A stretch of DNA of 64,000 nt from Streptomyces malaysiensis subsp. samsunensis. GTDB taxonomy: Bacteria; Actinomycetota; Actinomycetes; Streptomycetales; Streptomycetaceae. The translations under genes and the position numbers were made by a program. Positions 18,386 to 29,733 of this stretch are shown here, piece by piece (the first letter of the stretch is position 1; each line of letters begins with the position of its first letter). The stretch covers positions 186,001 through 250,000 of the forward strand of contig NZ_JANIIC010000002.1 in the NCBI RefSeq assembly GCF_024519315.1. The letters are read 5' to 3'. A model generated the notes under the pieces. That model was not told the DNA's origin and did not search any database. It worked only from the letters and a program-made list of their open reading frames with translations.

Positions 18386-19144
18386 TCAGGCCAGCGTCGT
18401 GCGGAGCCAGGTCGCGGCCTCCGACGGGGTTTCGGCCACCGGGATGCCCTGGGGGGCGGGTGGGCGGCGGATGATGACGACCGGGAGGGCGGCGGCGCGG
18501 GCCGCGGTGAGTTTGGGGACGGTGGCGTGGGCGCCGCTGTCCTTGGTGACCAGCACCTCGACGCGATGGCGGCGCAGCAGCTCCGCCTCGCCCTCGAGCG
18601 TGAACGGACCGCGGTCGAGGATCACCTCCATCCGGGGCGGGACCGGCGGCTCGGGGGCGTCGACCGAGCGGACCAGGAACCACTGCCGGGTCAGATGGGC
18701 GAAGGTGGCCAGGCCCATCCGCCCCGTGGTGAGGAAGATCCGCTCCCCCAGGTCCGGCAGCAGCCGCGCGGCCTCGGCCAGCGAGCCGGCCGAATGCCAG
18801 CGGTCGCCCGGACCGGGCACCCACCCGGGGCGGCGCAGGGCGAGCAGGGGAACATGGACGTCGGCGGCCGCCCGGGCCGCGTGGGAACTGATCGTGTCGG
18901 CGAAAGGATGGGTGGCGTCGATGAGCGCGTCCACCTGGTGCTCGCGGAGCCAGCGGGCCATGCCCTCGGCACCGCCGAACCCGCCGATCCGCACCTGCCC
19001 CACGGGCAGCCGCGGTGCGGCGACCCGCCCCGCGAGGGAGCTGGTGACGCGCAGGGCGGGGTCACCGGCGAGTTCCTCGGCGAGGCGGCGCGCCTCGGTG
19101 GTGCCGCCGAGGATGAGCACATGGCGCGCCGGTGCGCTGTTCAT
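18386..19144 (-). CDS. cobK: Precorrin-6A reductase CobK/CbiJ
   Basis: 252 residues. NAD(P)H-dependent reduction of precorrin-6A to 6B. Family motifs: VLILGGTTEARRLAEEL at the N-terminus, VDALIDATHPFADTIS, LLALRRPGW, IFLTTGRMGLATF and VLVTKDSGAHATVPKLTAA. Transcribed divergently from cbiD across 59 bases, so both promoters must overlap there. Confidence 0.93.
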   Translation of the reverse strand: MNSAPARHVLILGGTTEARRLAEELAGDPALRVTSSLAGRVAAPRLPVGQVRIGGFGGAEGMARWLREHQVDALIDATHPFADTISSHAARAAADVHVPLLALRRPGWVPGPGDRWHSAGSLAEAARLLPDLGERIFLTTGRMGLATFAHLTRQWFLVRSVDAPEPPVPPRMEVILDRGPFTLEGEAELLRRHRVEVLVTKDSGAHATVPKLTAARAAALPVVIIRRPPAPQGIPVAETPSEAATWLRTTLA

Positions 19145-19203
19145 CGGGATCGGGTGCCTTTCGTCGTCCGTGCGCCCGTCATCGTATGCGCGGCGGCCCG
19201 CCC

Positions 19204-20352
19204 ATGGCTGAGGCGGAGACGACGGCCGAGGCGACCGGGGGCCGGGGCGCGCAGCTGGAGCGGTCGGGACTGCGGCACGGCTGGACCACGGGGGCGTGTG
19301 CCACCGCCGCGACGACGGCCGCGTACACCGCGCTGCTGGGCGCGGAGTTCCCCGATCCGGTGACCATCGAACTGCCCAAGGGGCAGCGGCCCGCGTTCGC
19401 GCTCGCCGCCGAGGAACTGACGGCGGACCGCGCCATGGCCGCCGTCGTCAAGGACGCGGGGGACGATCCCGATGTGACCCACGGCGCGCTGGTCAGGGCC
19501 ACGGTGCGGGTTCTGCCGCCCGGCAGTGGAGTGGTCTTCCGGGCCGGTCCGGGCGTCGGTACGGTCACCCGGCCCGGGCTGCCGCTCGACGTGGGCGAAC
19601 CGGCCATCAACCCCGTGCCGCGCCAGATGATGCGCGACCACATCGCCTCCGTCGCGGCCCGGCACGGCGGAACCGGTGACGTCGAGATCGAGATCTCGGT
19701 GGACCACGGCGAGGAGATCGCCCGCTCCACCTGGAATCCGCGGCTGGGCATCCTCGGCGGACTGTCCATCCTCGGCACGACGGGCATCGTCGTGCCCTAC
19801 TCCTGCTCGGCGTGGATCGACAGCATCCGGCGCGGGGTGGACGTCGCACGCGCGGCGGGGCGCAGCCATGTGGCGGGCTGTACGGGCTCGACATCCGAGA
19901 AGGTGGCGGTGGCCGTCCACGGGCTGCCGGAGGACGCGCTCCTGGACATGGGCGACTTCGCGGGGGCCGTGCTGAAGTATCTGCGCCGCCACCCGGTGGA
20001 CCGGCTGACGATCGCCGGAGGCTTCGCCAAGCTCTCCAAGCTGGCCGCGGGCCACCTGGATCTGCACTCCTCGCGCTCCCAGGTGGACAAGGGGTTCCTC
20101 GCGGAACTGGCCCGCCGGGGAGGGGCGGACGAGAAGCTGGCACAGGCCGTGGCAACGGCCAACACCGGCCTGGAAACGGTGCAGTTGTGCGCCGCCCATG
20201 GCGTACCCCTCGGCGACCTGGTCGCGGCCACGGCCCGCGACACGGCCCTCGGGGTACTGCGCGGCGCCCCGGTAGCGGTGGACGTGATCTGCGTCGACCG
20301 CGCCGGTACGATCGTCGGCCGCGCGGAACCACGCGCCCCACGGGACGGCTGA
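19204..20352 (+). CDS. cbiD: Cobalt-precorrin-5B C1-methyltransferase CbiD
   Basis: About 382 residues. Methylates C1 of the ring with SAM. Motifs: LRHGWTTGACATAATTAAY near the start, EPAINPVPRQMM, GILGGLSILGTTGIVVPYS and FAKLSKLAAGHLDLHSSRSQVD. CbiD is the anaerobic-pathway enzyme, yet it sits with oxygen-dependent CobG, as in many actinobacteria that lack CobF. The start is uncertain: ATG 19204 fits the family but lacks a ribosome site; ATG 19186 in frame is possible. Confidence 0.93.
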   Translation: MAEAETTAEATGGRGAQLERSGLRHGWTTGACATAATTAAYTALLGAEFPDPVTIELPKGQRPAFALAAEELTADRAMAAVVKDAGDDPDVTHGALVRATVRVLPPGSGVVFRAGPGVGTVTRPGLPLDVGEPAINPVPRQMMRDHIASVAARHGGTGDVEIEISVDHGEEIARSTWNPRLGILGGLSILGTTGIVVPYSCSAWIDSIRRGVDVARAAGRSHVAGCTGSTSEKVAVAVHGLPEDALLDMGDFAGAVLKYLRRHPVDRLTIAGGFAKLSKLAAGHLDLHSSRSQVDKGFLAELARRGGADEKLAQAVATANTGLETVQLCAAHGVPLGDLVAATARDTALGVLRGAPVAVDVICVDRAGTIVGRAEPRAPRDG

Positions 20353-20435
20353 CCGACTCCGCCGAGCCGGGAGGAGCGGCTGAAGAGCCCCCGGAGAGCA
20401 GAAGCGGTGGCCTCCCGCACCCGGGAACGGTGGGC

Positions 20436-21206
20436 TCAGCTGCCGGGTGTGTCGCAGGGCTCGTGGGGGCGTTCGCGGTTCGGGGAGTAGAGGTGGCTGT
20501 CGCGGAATTGGTGGGCGGCGAGGGTGCGGCCCACCAGGATGACCGCTGTCCGTACCACGCCCGCGGCCTTCACCTGGGGCGCGATGTCGTCCAGGGTGCC
20601 GCGCAGGACCAGTTCGTCGGGGCGGCTGGCCATGGCGACCACGGCCGCGGGGCAGTCGGCGCCGTAGTGCGGGAGGAGTTCGGCGACGACGCGGTCCACG
20701 TAGCGGGCGGCGAGGTGCAGGACGAGCAGGGCGCCGCCGCGCCCGAGGGTGGCCAGGTCCTCGCCTTCCGGCATGGGGGTGGCCTGCTGGGCGACGCGGG
20801 TGAGGATGACGGTCTGGCCGACGGTCGGGACCGTCAGTTCGCGTTTCAGCGCGGCGGCCGCGGCGGCGAAGGCGGGTACGCCCGGGACGACTTCGTACGG
20901 AACGCCCGCCGCGTCGAGGCGGCGCATCTGTTCGGCCACGGCGCTGAAGACCGACGGATCGCCTGAGTGGAGACGGGCCACATCATGGCCCGCCTCGTGG
21001 GCGGCGACGAGTTCGGCGGTGATCCGGTCGAGGTCGAGCCGGGCGGTGTCGACGAGGCGGGCGCCGGGCGGGCATTCGTCGAGCAGTTCACGGGGCACCA
21101 GGCTGCCCGCGTACAGACACACCTGGCAGCGGGCCAGGGTCCGGGCGCCGCGCAGCGTGATCAGATCGGCGGCGCCGGGGCCCGCGCCGATGAAGTACAC
21201 CGTCAT
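20436..21206 (-). CDS. cobM: Precorrin-4 C11-methyltransferase CobM
   Basis: 256 residues, single tetrapyrrole methylase domain. Motifs: VYFIGAGPGAADLITLRGA, YAGSLVPRELL, LHSGDPSVFSAVAEQM and EVVPGVPAFAAAAAALKRELT. Methylates C11 of precorrin-4 with SAM. Its ATG overlaps the cobL stop as ATGA, so the two are cotranslated. Convergent with cbiD; the 83-base gap contains no obvious gene. Confidence 0.95.
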   Translation of the reverse strand: MTVYFIGAGPGAADLITLRGARTLARCQVCLYAGSLVPRELLDECPPGARLVDTARLDLDRITAELVAAHEAGHDVARLHSGDPSVFSAVAEQMRRLDAAGVPYEVVPGVPAFAAAAAALKRELTVPTVGQTVILTRVAQQATPMPEGEDLATLGRGGALLVLHLAARYVDRVVAELLPHYGADCPAAVVAMASRPDELVLRGTLDDIAPQVKAAGVVRTAVILVGRTLAAHQFRDSHLYSPNRERPHEPCDTPGS

Positions 21207-22516
21207 CGTGTCTCTCCTTGTGCGGCCTGAGCCGCTTCGACGGACCCCGTGGGATCGGCGGCGTACGCGCCGGGGCCTGGGGAATCGAGCGGTTTGGTGG
21301 CGGACCACTGGGTGACCGGCATCGCCTGCCGCCAGCCGGTGAAGGCCCCGACCGGGGTGGCGTGGGAGACGGCGAGCCGGACGAGGTCGCCGCCGTGGCG
21401 GCGGTGGCGGTCGGCGAGCAGCGCCTCGGACTCCAGGGTCACGGTGTTGGCGACGATCCTGCCGCCCGGCGGCAGGGCCGCCCAGCACGCCTCCAACACC
21501 CCGGGCACGGTCAGGCCGCCGCCGATGAACACCGCGTCGGGGGCGGGCAGTTGGGCCAGGGCGTCCGGTGCGGCGCCGGTGACGACGGTCAGCCCGGGTA
21601 CACCGAGCGCGGCGGCGTTGCGGGCGATGCGTTCGGCGCGCACCGGATCGCGTTCGACCGAGACCGCCCGGCAGGTCCGGTGGGCGCGCATCCACTCCAC
21701 GGCGATGGAGCCCGAGCCGCCGCCGACGTCCCACAGCAGCTCCCCGGGGGCGGGGGCGAGCGCGGCGAGGGTGGCGGCCCGCACATGGCGCTTGGTCAGC
21801 TGTCCATCGTGGTCGTACGCCGTGTCGGGCAGCCCAGGGGCGAGCGACAGGGGCCGGGTGCCGTCCGCCGGTGCGCAGTCGACGGCGATGACGTTGAGGG
21901 GGTCGCCGGGCGGATGGGGCCACTCCTCGGCCGTGCCCTCCACACAGCGTTCCCGCGCGCTCCCCAACTGCTCCAGCACCCGCATCCGGCTCGGGCCGAA
22001 GCCGCGTTCCGCGAGCGAACCGGCCACCTCGGCGGGGGTGTCGGCGCCCGCACTGAGCACGAGCAGCCGCCGTCCCGCGTACAGCTCGCGGTTCAGCGTG
22101 GCCAGGGGGCGGCCGACGAGGCTGACCACCTCGGTCTCCTCCAGCGCCCAGCCGAGCCGCGCACAGGCCAGCGAGACGGACGACGGATGGGGCAGCACCC
22201 GCAGCCGCTCGGCGCCCAGCAGTTCGGCCAGTGTGCGGCCGATGCCGAAGAACATCGGATCGCCGCTGGCCAGCACGGAGATCCGGCGCCCGGTACGCGC
22301 GGCGAACAGCCCGGGGACGGCGGGGCGCAGCGGGGATGGCCAGGGGACGCGTTCGCCGTGGCACTCCGGCGGCAGCAGGCCCAGATGGCGCCGTCCGCCG
22401 ATGACCACCTCGGCCGTGCGCAGCGCCTCGCGGGCCGCGGGACCGAGTCCGTCCCAGCCGTCGGCGCCGATGCCGATGACGGTCACGGGGAGAGGCGGCG
22501 GGCTCACAGTGGTCAC
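21203..22516 (-). CDS. cobL: Precorrin-6B C5,15-methyltransferase/decarboxylase CobL (CbiE-CbiT fusion)
   Basis: 437 residues. The CbiE half (about 1-215) has VTVIGIGADGWDGLGPAA, ASGDPMFFGIGRTL and LPHPSSVSLACARLGW. The CbiT half (about 230-420) has LTKRHVRAATLAALAP, LLWDVGGGSGSIAVEWMR (SAM site) and DAVFIGGGLTVPGVLE. It methylates C5 and C15 and removes the C12 acetate carboxyl. First gene of a two-gene minus-strand operon with cobM. No riboswitch was found upstream. Confidence 0.95.
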   Translation of the reverse strand: MTTVSPPPLPVTVIGIGADGWDGLGPAAREALRTAEVVIGGRRHLGLLPPECHGERVPWPSPLRPAVPGLFAARTGRRISVLASGDPMFFGIGRTLAELLGAERLRVLPHPSSVSLACARLGWALEETEVVSLVGRPLATLNRELYAGRRLLVLSAGADTPAEVAGSLAERGFGPSRMRVLEQLGSARERCVEGTAEEWPHPPGDPLNVIAVDCAPADGTRPLSLAPGLPDTAYDHDGQLTKRHVRAATLAALAPAPGELLWDVGGGSGSIAVEWMRAHRTCRAVSVERDPVRAERIARNAAALGVPGLTVVTGAAPDALAQLPAPDAVFIGGGLTVPGVLEACWAALPPGGRIVANTVTLESEALLADRHRRHGGDLVRLAVSHATPVGAFTGWRQAMPVTQWSATKPLDSPGPGAYAADPTGSVEAAQAAQGETR

Positions 22517-22556
22517 CTCGTGGGTCGGGGACGGTCCACGAAACTCTACTGACCTG

Positions 22557-23396
22557 CTACGACGCCCCGGCCCCCGGCTCCCGCTCCAGTCCCCGCTCCC
22601 GCTCCGGCCCCCAATCCGGGCCCCGCTCCCCCGCCTGCTCCCGATCCAACTCCAGTTCCCGCCCGCGCTCCAGCTCCGCCAGCGCGAGCAGTTCCTCGAC
22701 GGTCATGTCCTCGGGTATCGGCACCGGCGCCGGGGTGCGCAGTGGCGGCTGCCAGCCCTCGTCCGGGGCCCAGCGCCGTATGATCCGGGCCGGCGCCCCG
22801 GCCACCACGGCATGGTCGGGCACCTCGCCCCGTACCACCGCGCCCGCCGCGACCACCACATTGCGGCCCAGCCGGGCCCCCGGCAGGATCACCGCGCCCG
22901 CGCCCAGCCAGCTGCCGGGGCCGATGTGAACGGGTGCGGAGCGCGGCCACTGGCGGCCGATGGGCTGTTCCGGATCGTCGTAGGAGTGGTTGTCGCTGGT
23001 CACGTAGACATACGGACCGCAGAAGACATCGTCGCCGAACTCCACGCTTACGGAGGCGATCACATGGCTGCCCCGGCCCAGCACCACACCGTCGCCGATA
23101 CGCAGCACCGGCTCGGGGCCGAGGTCCACATCGGGCATCATGCCGGCGGTGAGGGTCACCTGCTCGCCGATGACGCAGTGCTCACCGAGTTCGATCCACG
23201 GTTCACCGAAGACGGTGCCCTGGGGGAACGCCAGCCGGGTGCCGACGCCGATACGGCCGAACCGGTACGGTCCGGGGCGCTCGGCCGTGACCGCGCCGGC
23301 CCGCTGGACGGCGCGCCACCCGCGGTGGACCAGACGGGAGGTGACGCGTCCGCACCAGCCCCGCCAGGATGAGAACAGGTTCTCGTTCTTCGGCAT
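22557..23396 (-). CDS. Left-handed beta-helix (hexapeptide) acyltransferase
   Basis: About 279 residues. The central region shows hexapeptide turns (IGDGVVLGRGSHVIASVSV, then VHIGPGSWLGAGAVILPGARLGRNVVVAAGAVV) and the end signature VVAGAPARIIRRW of maltose/colanic acid O-acetyltransferase relatives. A likely catalytic His lies in YVTSDNHSYDDPEQP. The C-terminal 40 residues are rich in Glu and Arg and probably disordered. The acceptor, perhaps a cell-surface sugar, is unknown. ATG 23396 was preferred over upstream starts, which add a low-complexity tail. Confidence 0.85.
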   Translation of the reverse strand: MPKNENLFSSWRGWCGRVTSRLVHRGWRAVQRAGAVTAERPGPYRFGRIGVGTRLAFPQGTVFGEPWIELGEHCVIGEQVTLTAGMMPDVDLGPEPVLRIGDGVVLGRGSHVIASVSVEFGDDVFCGPYVYVTSDNHSYDDPEQPIGRQWPRSAPVHIGPGSWLGAGAVILPGARLGRNVVVAAGAVVRGEVPDHAVVAGAPARIIRRWAPDEGWQPPLRTPAPVPIPEDMTVEELLALAELERGRELELDREQAGERGPDWGPERERGLEREPGAGAS

Positions 23397-23418
23397 TCGC
23401 CCACCGTATCGGCCCATC

Positions 23419-23462
23419 GGAAGGCCGTCTGCCACACCCCGGAAGGCCGTCCGCCACACCCC
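23419..23462. repeat. 22-bp direct repeat, two copies
   Basis: GGAAGGCCGTCTGCCACACC plus two C is repeated back to back with one change, in the gap between the FhuF-like gene and the acyltransferase gene. No function is apparent. Confidence 0.8.
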
Positions 23463-23469
23463 GGCGCCC

Positions 23470-24213
23470 CTACACGCCCCCGCGCCCCGGCGCGTCGCGC
23501 AGTACGCAGTCGCCGCACAGCCCGCCCCCGGGCACCCGGTAGTAGAGACAGCAGGTGCGGCGCCGGTAGCCGAGCGGCTCAATGGTCAGAGTGCCGGCGT
23601 CACGCAGCGGCGGGTGGACGAGCTGGGCCCGCGTCAGCTCGACGGCCCGGTCCGCCGCCTCGGCCAGGCCCCGCTCCCGGCACCAGTCGTGCAGCACCCG
23701 CAGCGAACCGGTCAGCGCCGAGGCGGCGTTGCCCCACAGCAGCCGCCCCGAGACCCGGTAGCCGCGTCGAACGGCATGGTGCAGCGGCATCAGATGGACG
23801 AAGGCCGCGGTGCCCACCTGACCGGCGAGTCCCCCCGGTTCGCCCATGATGGGCGGCACGCCGGGCCACCACAGGTCGTCGGGGGCGACACGCCCGGGGT
23901 TCCACCACAGCCGGTCGGGCCGGAGGTGGGGCACCCGGCCGGAGAGGGCGGCCGGGCCGAGCGCGAGCGACCACACCCGGGCGGCGAGCCCCTGGAAGAC
24001 GAGCGAGGCCGCCACCCTCGGCTCATCGGTGCGCAGGCTCGCGGCAACCGCCTCGACACGCGCGCGCAGCACCGGCCCGGCGGCGCCCGCGCTCGTCAGC
24101 CGGTACGCCTCGCCGATCCGCGCGTACCCCTCCTCGCGTGGCTCGCCGGTGCCGGTGCGCAGGGCGAAGAACGGCCCGGCCCGCGCCGCTTCGGAAAGCG
24201 GCGCCTCATCCAC
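23470..24213 (-). CDS. FhuF-like [2Fe-2S] protein (ferric-siderophore reductase type)
   Basis: 247 residues. The C-terminal motif RRTCCLYYRVPGGGLCGDC gives the C-C-x10-C-x2-C iron-sulfur site of the FhuF / ferric iron reductase C-terminal family. Trp-rich blocks (RLWWNPGRVAPDDLWWPGV) earlier in the protein are also typical. The family releases iron from siderophores by reduction. GTG start at 24213 overlaps the end of meaB by 8 bases, so it may be translated from the mutase operon mRNA, an unexpected link; no iron box was seen. Confidence 0.8.
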   Translation of the reverse strand: MDEAPLSEAARAGPFFALRTGTGEPREEGYARIGEAYRLTSAGAAGPVLRARVEAVAASLRTDEPRVAASLVFQGLAARVWSLALGPAALSGRVPHLRPDRLWWNPGRVAPDDLWWPGVPPIMGEPGGLAGQVGTAAFVHLMPLHHAVRRGYRVSGRLLWGNAASALTGSLRVLHDWCRERGLAEAADRAVELTRAQLVHPPLRDAGTLTIEPLGYRRRTCCLYYRVPGGGLCGDCVLRDAPGRGGV

Positions 24214-25204
24214 CGTCGGCCGGGGCCCGGAACGCCTCCAGCAGCTGGTCCGCCGCCAGCGTGGCCGTCAGCGTGCCCTCGCGGACCCGCTGCTCCAGCT
24301 CGGGTCCGAGCCGCCGCACCTCGGGGTGGGCGTGCAGCCGCGCGAGCAGCTGGTCGCGCACCATCGACCAGGTCCAGTCGACCTGCTGGTCGCGCCGCTT
24401 GGCGTGCAGCGCGCCCGTGGCCTCCAGCACCCGGCGGTGCTGCTCCAGCCGCTCCCACACCACATCGAGCCCGGTGGACTCGCGGGCGCTGCATGTGAGC
24501 ACCGGCGGGTTCCAGGGCGCGTCCGGGGGCTGCAACAGCCTGAGCGCGCCCGCCAGTTCCCGGGCCGCCGACTTGGCGTCCCGTGCGTGGGGGCCGTCGG
24601 CCTTGTTGATGGTGACCACGTCGGCCAGCTCCAGCACGCCCTTCTTGATGCCCTGGAGCTGATCGCCGGTACGGGCCAGGGAGAGCAGCAGGAAGGAGTC
24701 GACCATATTGGCCACCGCGGTCTCGGACTGGCCCACGCCCACGGTCTCCACCAGCACCACGTCATAGCCCGCCGCCTCCATGACGACCATGGACTCGCGG
24801 GTGGCGCGGGCGACCCCGCCCAGCGTCCCGGCGCTGGGCGAGGGCCGTACGAAGGCGTCGGGGTCCACCGCCAGCCGCTCCATCCGGGTCTTGTCACCCA
24901 GGATGGAGCCGCCGGTGCGGGTCGACGAGGGGTCGACGGCGAGCACCGCGACCTTGTGGCCGACTCCGGTGAGCATGGTGCCCAGGGCGTCGATGAAGGT
25001 GGACTTGCCCACCCCGGGCACCCCGCTGATGCCGATCCGCCGCGCCCCTCCGGTGTGCGGCAGCAGCTCGACCAGCAGCCGCTGGGCGAGGTCGTGGTGG
25101 TCGGGCCGGGTGGACTCGACGAGTGTGATCGCACGGGCGATGTACGCGCGCTTCCCGTCGAGCACGCCCTTGGCGTACTCCTCGATGTCGATCGTCCGCG
25201 GCAT
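24206..25204 (-). CDS. meaB: Methylmalonyl-CoA mutase-associated GTPase MeaB
   Basis: 332 residues. G3E-type GTPase with Walker A GVPGVGKST at 61-69, VLAVDPSSTRTGGSILGDKTRM, ETVGVGQSE (switch region) and NKAD base-specificity motif. MeaB gates cofactor loading and protects mutase from inactivation. It lies 3 bases downstream of mutB in the same direction, as expected for a functional unit. Confidence 0.95.
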   Translation of the reverse strand: MPRTIDIEEYAKGVLDGKRAYIARAITLVESTRPDHHDLAQRLLVELLPHTGGARRIGISGVPGVGKSTFIDALGTMLTGVGHKVAVLAVDPSSTRTGGSILGDKTRMERLAVDPDAFVRPSPSAGTLGGVARATRESMVVMEAAGYDVVLVETVGVGQSETAVANMVDSFLLLSLARTGDQLQGIKKGVLELADVVTINKADGPHARDAKSAARELAGALRLLQPPDAPWNPPVLTCSARESTGLDVVWERLEQHRRVLEATGALHAKRRDQQVDWTWSMVRDQLLARLHAHPEVRRLGPELEQRVREGTLTATLAADQLLEAFRAPADGG

Positions 25205-25207
25205 GGC

Positions 25208-27435
<2,228 letters not shown>

Positions 27436-27436
<1 letters not shown>

Positions 27437-29319
27437 CACGCCACCCCCATGGTGTCCAGAGCCGAGGAGAGCACCTCGACCGCGTCGCAGCCCGCGAAGA
27501 CGTATCCGTCCACTCCGGCCCGCTCATACTCTTCCTGTTGTGCCCCCGGCCGTCCGGCCAGGTAGACCCGGGTCGCCCCGGCCGCCTTCAGCCGCTCGGC
27601 CACGGCGGCCGCCCCCTCCGCGTACAGCTTGTCGCTGGAGCACAGGCAGGCCACGCGGGCGCCGCTGGCGGTGAACGCTTCGGCGACCGACTCCGCGGTC
27701 ACGGTGACCGGCTCGTGAACCGCCTCGATCCCGCCCGCCTGGAAGAGGTTGGTGGCGAAGGAGACACGGGCGGTGTGCGCGGCGGCGGGGCCCAGCGCGG
27801 CCAGGAAGATCCTGGGCCGGCCGCCCTCGGCCGCCGGATGGGCGTCGGCGCGGGTGCGCAGCGCCTCGTACGCCTCGTCGCGGCGCACCCTCGGCAGCCC
27901 ACCGGCGGGCGGCTCGGGCGCGGGCTCGCGCTCGACGGGCCGCTCGGCGAGGTTCGGGAACTCGCTGACGCCGGTGATCGGCTCCTTGCGGCGGGCGAGG
28001 TCGCGGCCGCGGCGCGCCCAGGTTTCGGCGAGCCGGTCGCGCACCAGCCCGGAGGCGAGGGCCGCGGCCATTCCCCCGGCGCGCTCGATCTCCTGGAACC
28101 AGGCCCAGGCGGCGCGGGCCACGTCGTCGGTGAGCTTCTCGACGTACCAGGAGCCGCCGGCCGGGTCGATCACCCGGGCCAGCTGCGACTCCTCCAGCAG
28201 GATCGTGGAGGTGTTGCGGGCGATGCGCCGGGCGAAGTCGTCGGGGAGGCCGATGGCACTGTCGAAGGGCAGCACGGTGACCGCGTCCGCGCCGCCGACG
28301 CCCGCGGCGAGGGTGGCCACGGTGGTGCGCAGCATGTTCACCCAGGGGTCGCGCCGGGTCATCATCACCGGCGAGGTCACCGCGTGCTGGCGCTGGGCGC
28401 GCGCCTGTGAGGGCGCGCCGCACGCCTGCGCCACGCGCGCCCACAGGCGCCGGGCGGCCCGCAGCTTGGCGATGGTGAGGAACTGGTCGGCGGTGGCCGC
28501 GTAGCGGAACTCCAGCTGGGCGCAGGCGGCTTCGACACTCAGCCCCTCCTCGGTGAGGGTGCGCAGATACGCCACCGCGGCGGCGAGGGAGCAGCCGAGC
28601 TCCTGGGCCGCCCCGGCGCCCGCCTCGTGGTATGGCAGCGCGTCCACGGCGAAGGCCCGCACCCCCGGGTGGTCGCGGTCGCAGATCCGCGCGAGGTCGG
28701 CCGCGGCGGCCAGCTGTCCGGCCAGGCCGTCATCGCGTCCGGTACGGGCCGCGAGCCCCAGCGGATCCGCGCCGAGGTTGCCGAGCGCGGCGCCAGGCGG
28801 CACCTCGCGTCCGGAATAGAGCCGCAGCAGGGCGCGGGCGGCGTCCTCGAAGTCGGCGCCCGCGTCGAGGCAGACGGAGGCGAGGTCGAGATAGACCCCC
28901 TTGAGCACCTCGGGCAGCGCGTCCACCGGCACCCCGGCCCGGCCGGCCGCGAGCCAGACCGAACCGGCGCCGTTCTCCAGGTCGGTGAGGATCGCCTGGT
29001 TGGTGCGCACCGGATCGGGGTGGGCGTGGCGCTGGCGCACATCCCAGCCGGACAGGGCGGAGCCCTCGGCCCGGCCGCCGCGCACGAAGGGCGCGAAACC
29101 GGGGAATCCGGCGTCTTCGGGGGCGTCTTCGGCGGTGTAGAGGGGGCGGACGGTGATTCCGTCCTCGAGTGCGGTCGCGAGGGCCTCTTCGGCCTCGGCG
29201 CCCACGGCGTCCGAGGTGCCGGTTTTACGCAGCACGCCTTCGACGAGGTGGCGCCATTGGTCTCGCGTCACTTCCGGGAAATCGTCGGCTAGGGGAAGCC
29301 CGTCTGGCAGGACCGTCAT
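27436..29319 (-). CDS. mutA: Methylmalonyl-CoA mutase small (beta) subunit
   Basis: 627 residues, homologous to MutB but lacking the DxHxxG cobalamin motif: the C-terminal domain reads [20 protein letters not shown] instead. Shared segments include [17 protein letters not shown] and [19 protein letters not shown]. It forms the non-catalytic partner of the heterodimer. First gene of mutA-mutB-meaB. The sequence just before ATG 29319 is CCTCCTCCT, the opposite of a ribosome site, so translation may be leaderless; on the other strand the same bases read AGGAGGAGG. Confidence 0.95.
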
Positions 29320-29331
29320 AGGAGGAGGCTA

Positions 29332-29418
29332 ATGGGACCTTCTGAAGCCCGAGCAGAGGGTACGGCTGTGACCTTACTCTCTAGGGGTCTCGGGGATGGT
29401 TCCCAGGGAATTCCGTAG
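29332..29418 (+). CDS. Possible 28-codon leader ORF antisense to the mutA 5' region
   Basis: ATG 29332 lies 3 bases after a near-ideal GGAGGAGG site and opens a 28-codon frame (MGPSEARAEGTAVTLL then SRGLGDGSQGIP) that includes one rare TTA codon. It is divergent from mutA by only 12 bases. A plus-strand intrinsic terminator follows at 29632. Whether it is translated, part of a small RNA, or chance is unknown. Confidence 0.3.
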   Translation: MGPSEARAEGTAVTLLSRGLGDGSQGIP

Positions 29419-29631
29419 TGGCGAATGCCGACATCCGGGGCGCGTGAGGCGGATGGGCCCGGCGCGGGACGCGGAACGCATGCCCGTTGCCGACGACGGC
29501 CACCGTGCCCGTTGTCCGCGACACTCTCTGTGCCGGACTGTGCCGGATGTCCACGACCGCCTCCTCGCCCGTTGCCGACACCGCCTCGCGCATACAGGGG
29601 CCCGCGTGGACGGCGGCCCCGGGCGTACAGA
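29419..29631. other. Intergenic region downstream of mutA start, no clear gene
   Basis: Open frames on the minus strand from 29659 (about 92 residues, Arg/His/Pro-rich) look like G+C-driven noise. GCCGTTGCCGAC-type words recur at 29483 and 29566. No promoter was recognised. Confidence 0.3.
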
Positions 29632-29684
29632 AGCCCGCCCGGTGCGACGGGGGATGCACACCGGGCGGGCTCGAAGACCTTTTT
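29632..29684 (+). terminator. Intrinsic terminator with U-tract
   Basis: AGCCCGCCCGGTG at 29632-29644 pairs perfectly with CACCGGGCGGGCT at 29659-29671. CCTTTTTA follows within 8 bases on the plus strand. A classical rho-independent terminator is uncommon in this G+C-rich DNA and has no annotated plus-strand gene in front of it. Confidence 0.75.
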
Positions 29685-29733
29685 ACCGCATCGGCGGGGG
29701 GTTATGCATCAAAAACGTGTTCCCCTCCCCGCT

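Noticed and set aside
23365..23392. GAACAGGTTCTCGTTC, LexA-like sequence near the acyltransferase start
   Set aside because: The half-site spacing is 8, not 4, and it lies inside the coding sequence.
29374..29661. Minus-strand frames of 92-95 codons after the P450 operon gap
   Set aside because: Arg/His/Pro-rich, no ribosome site, and they cross the terminator hairpin.
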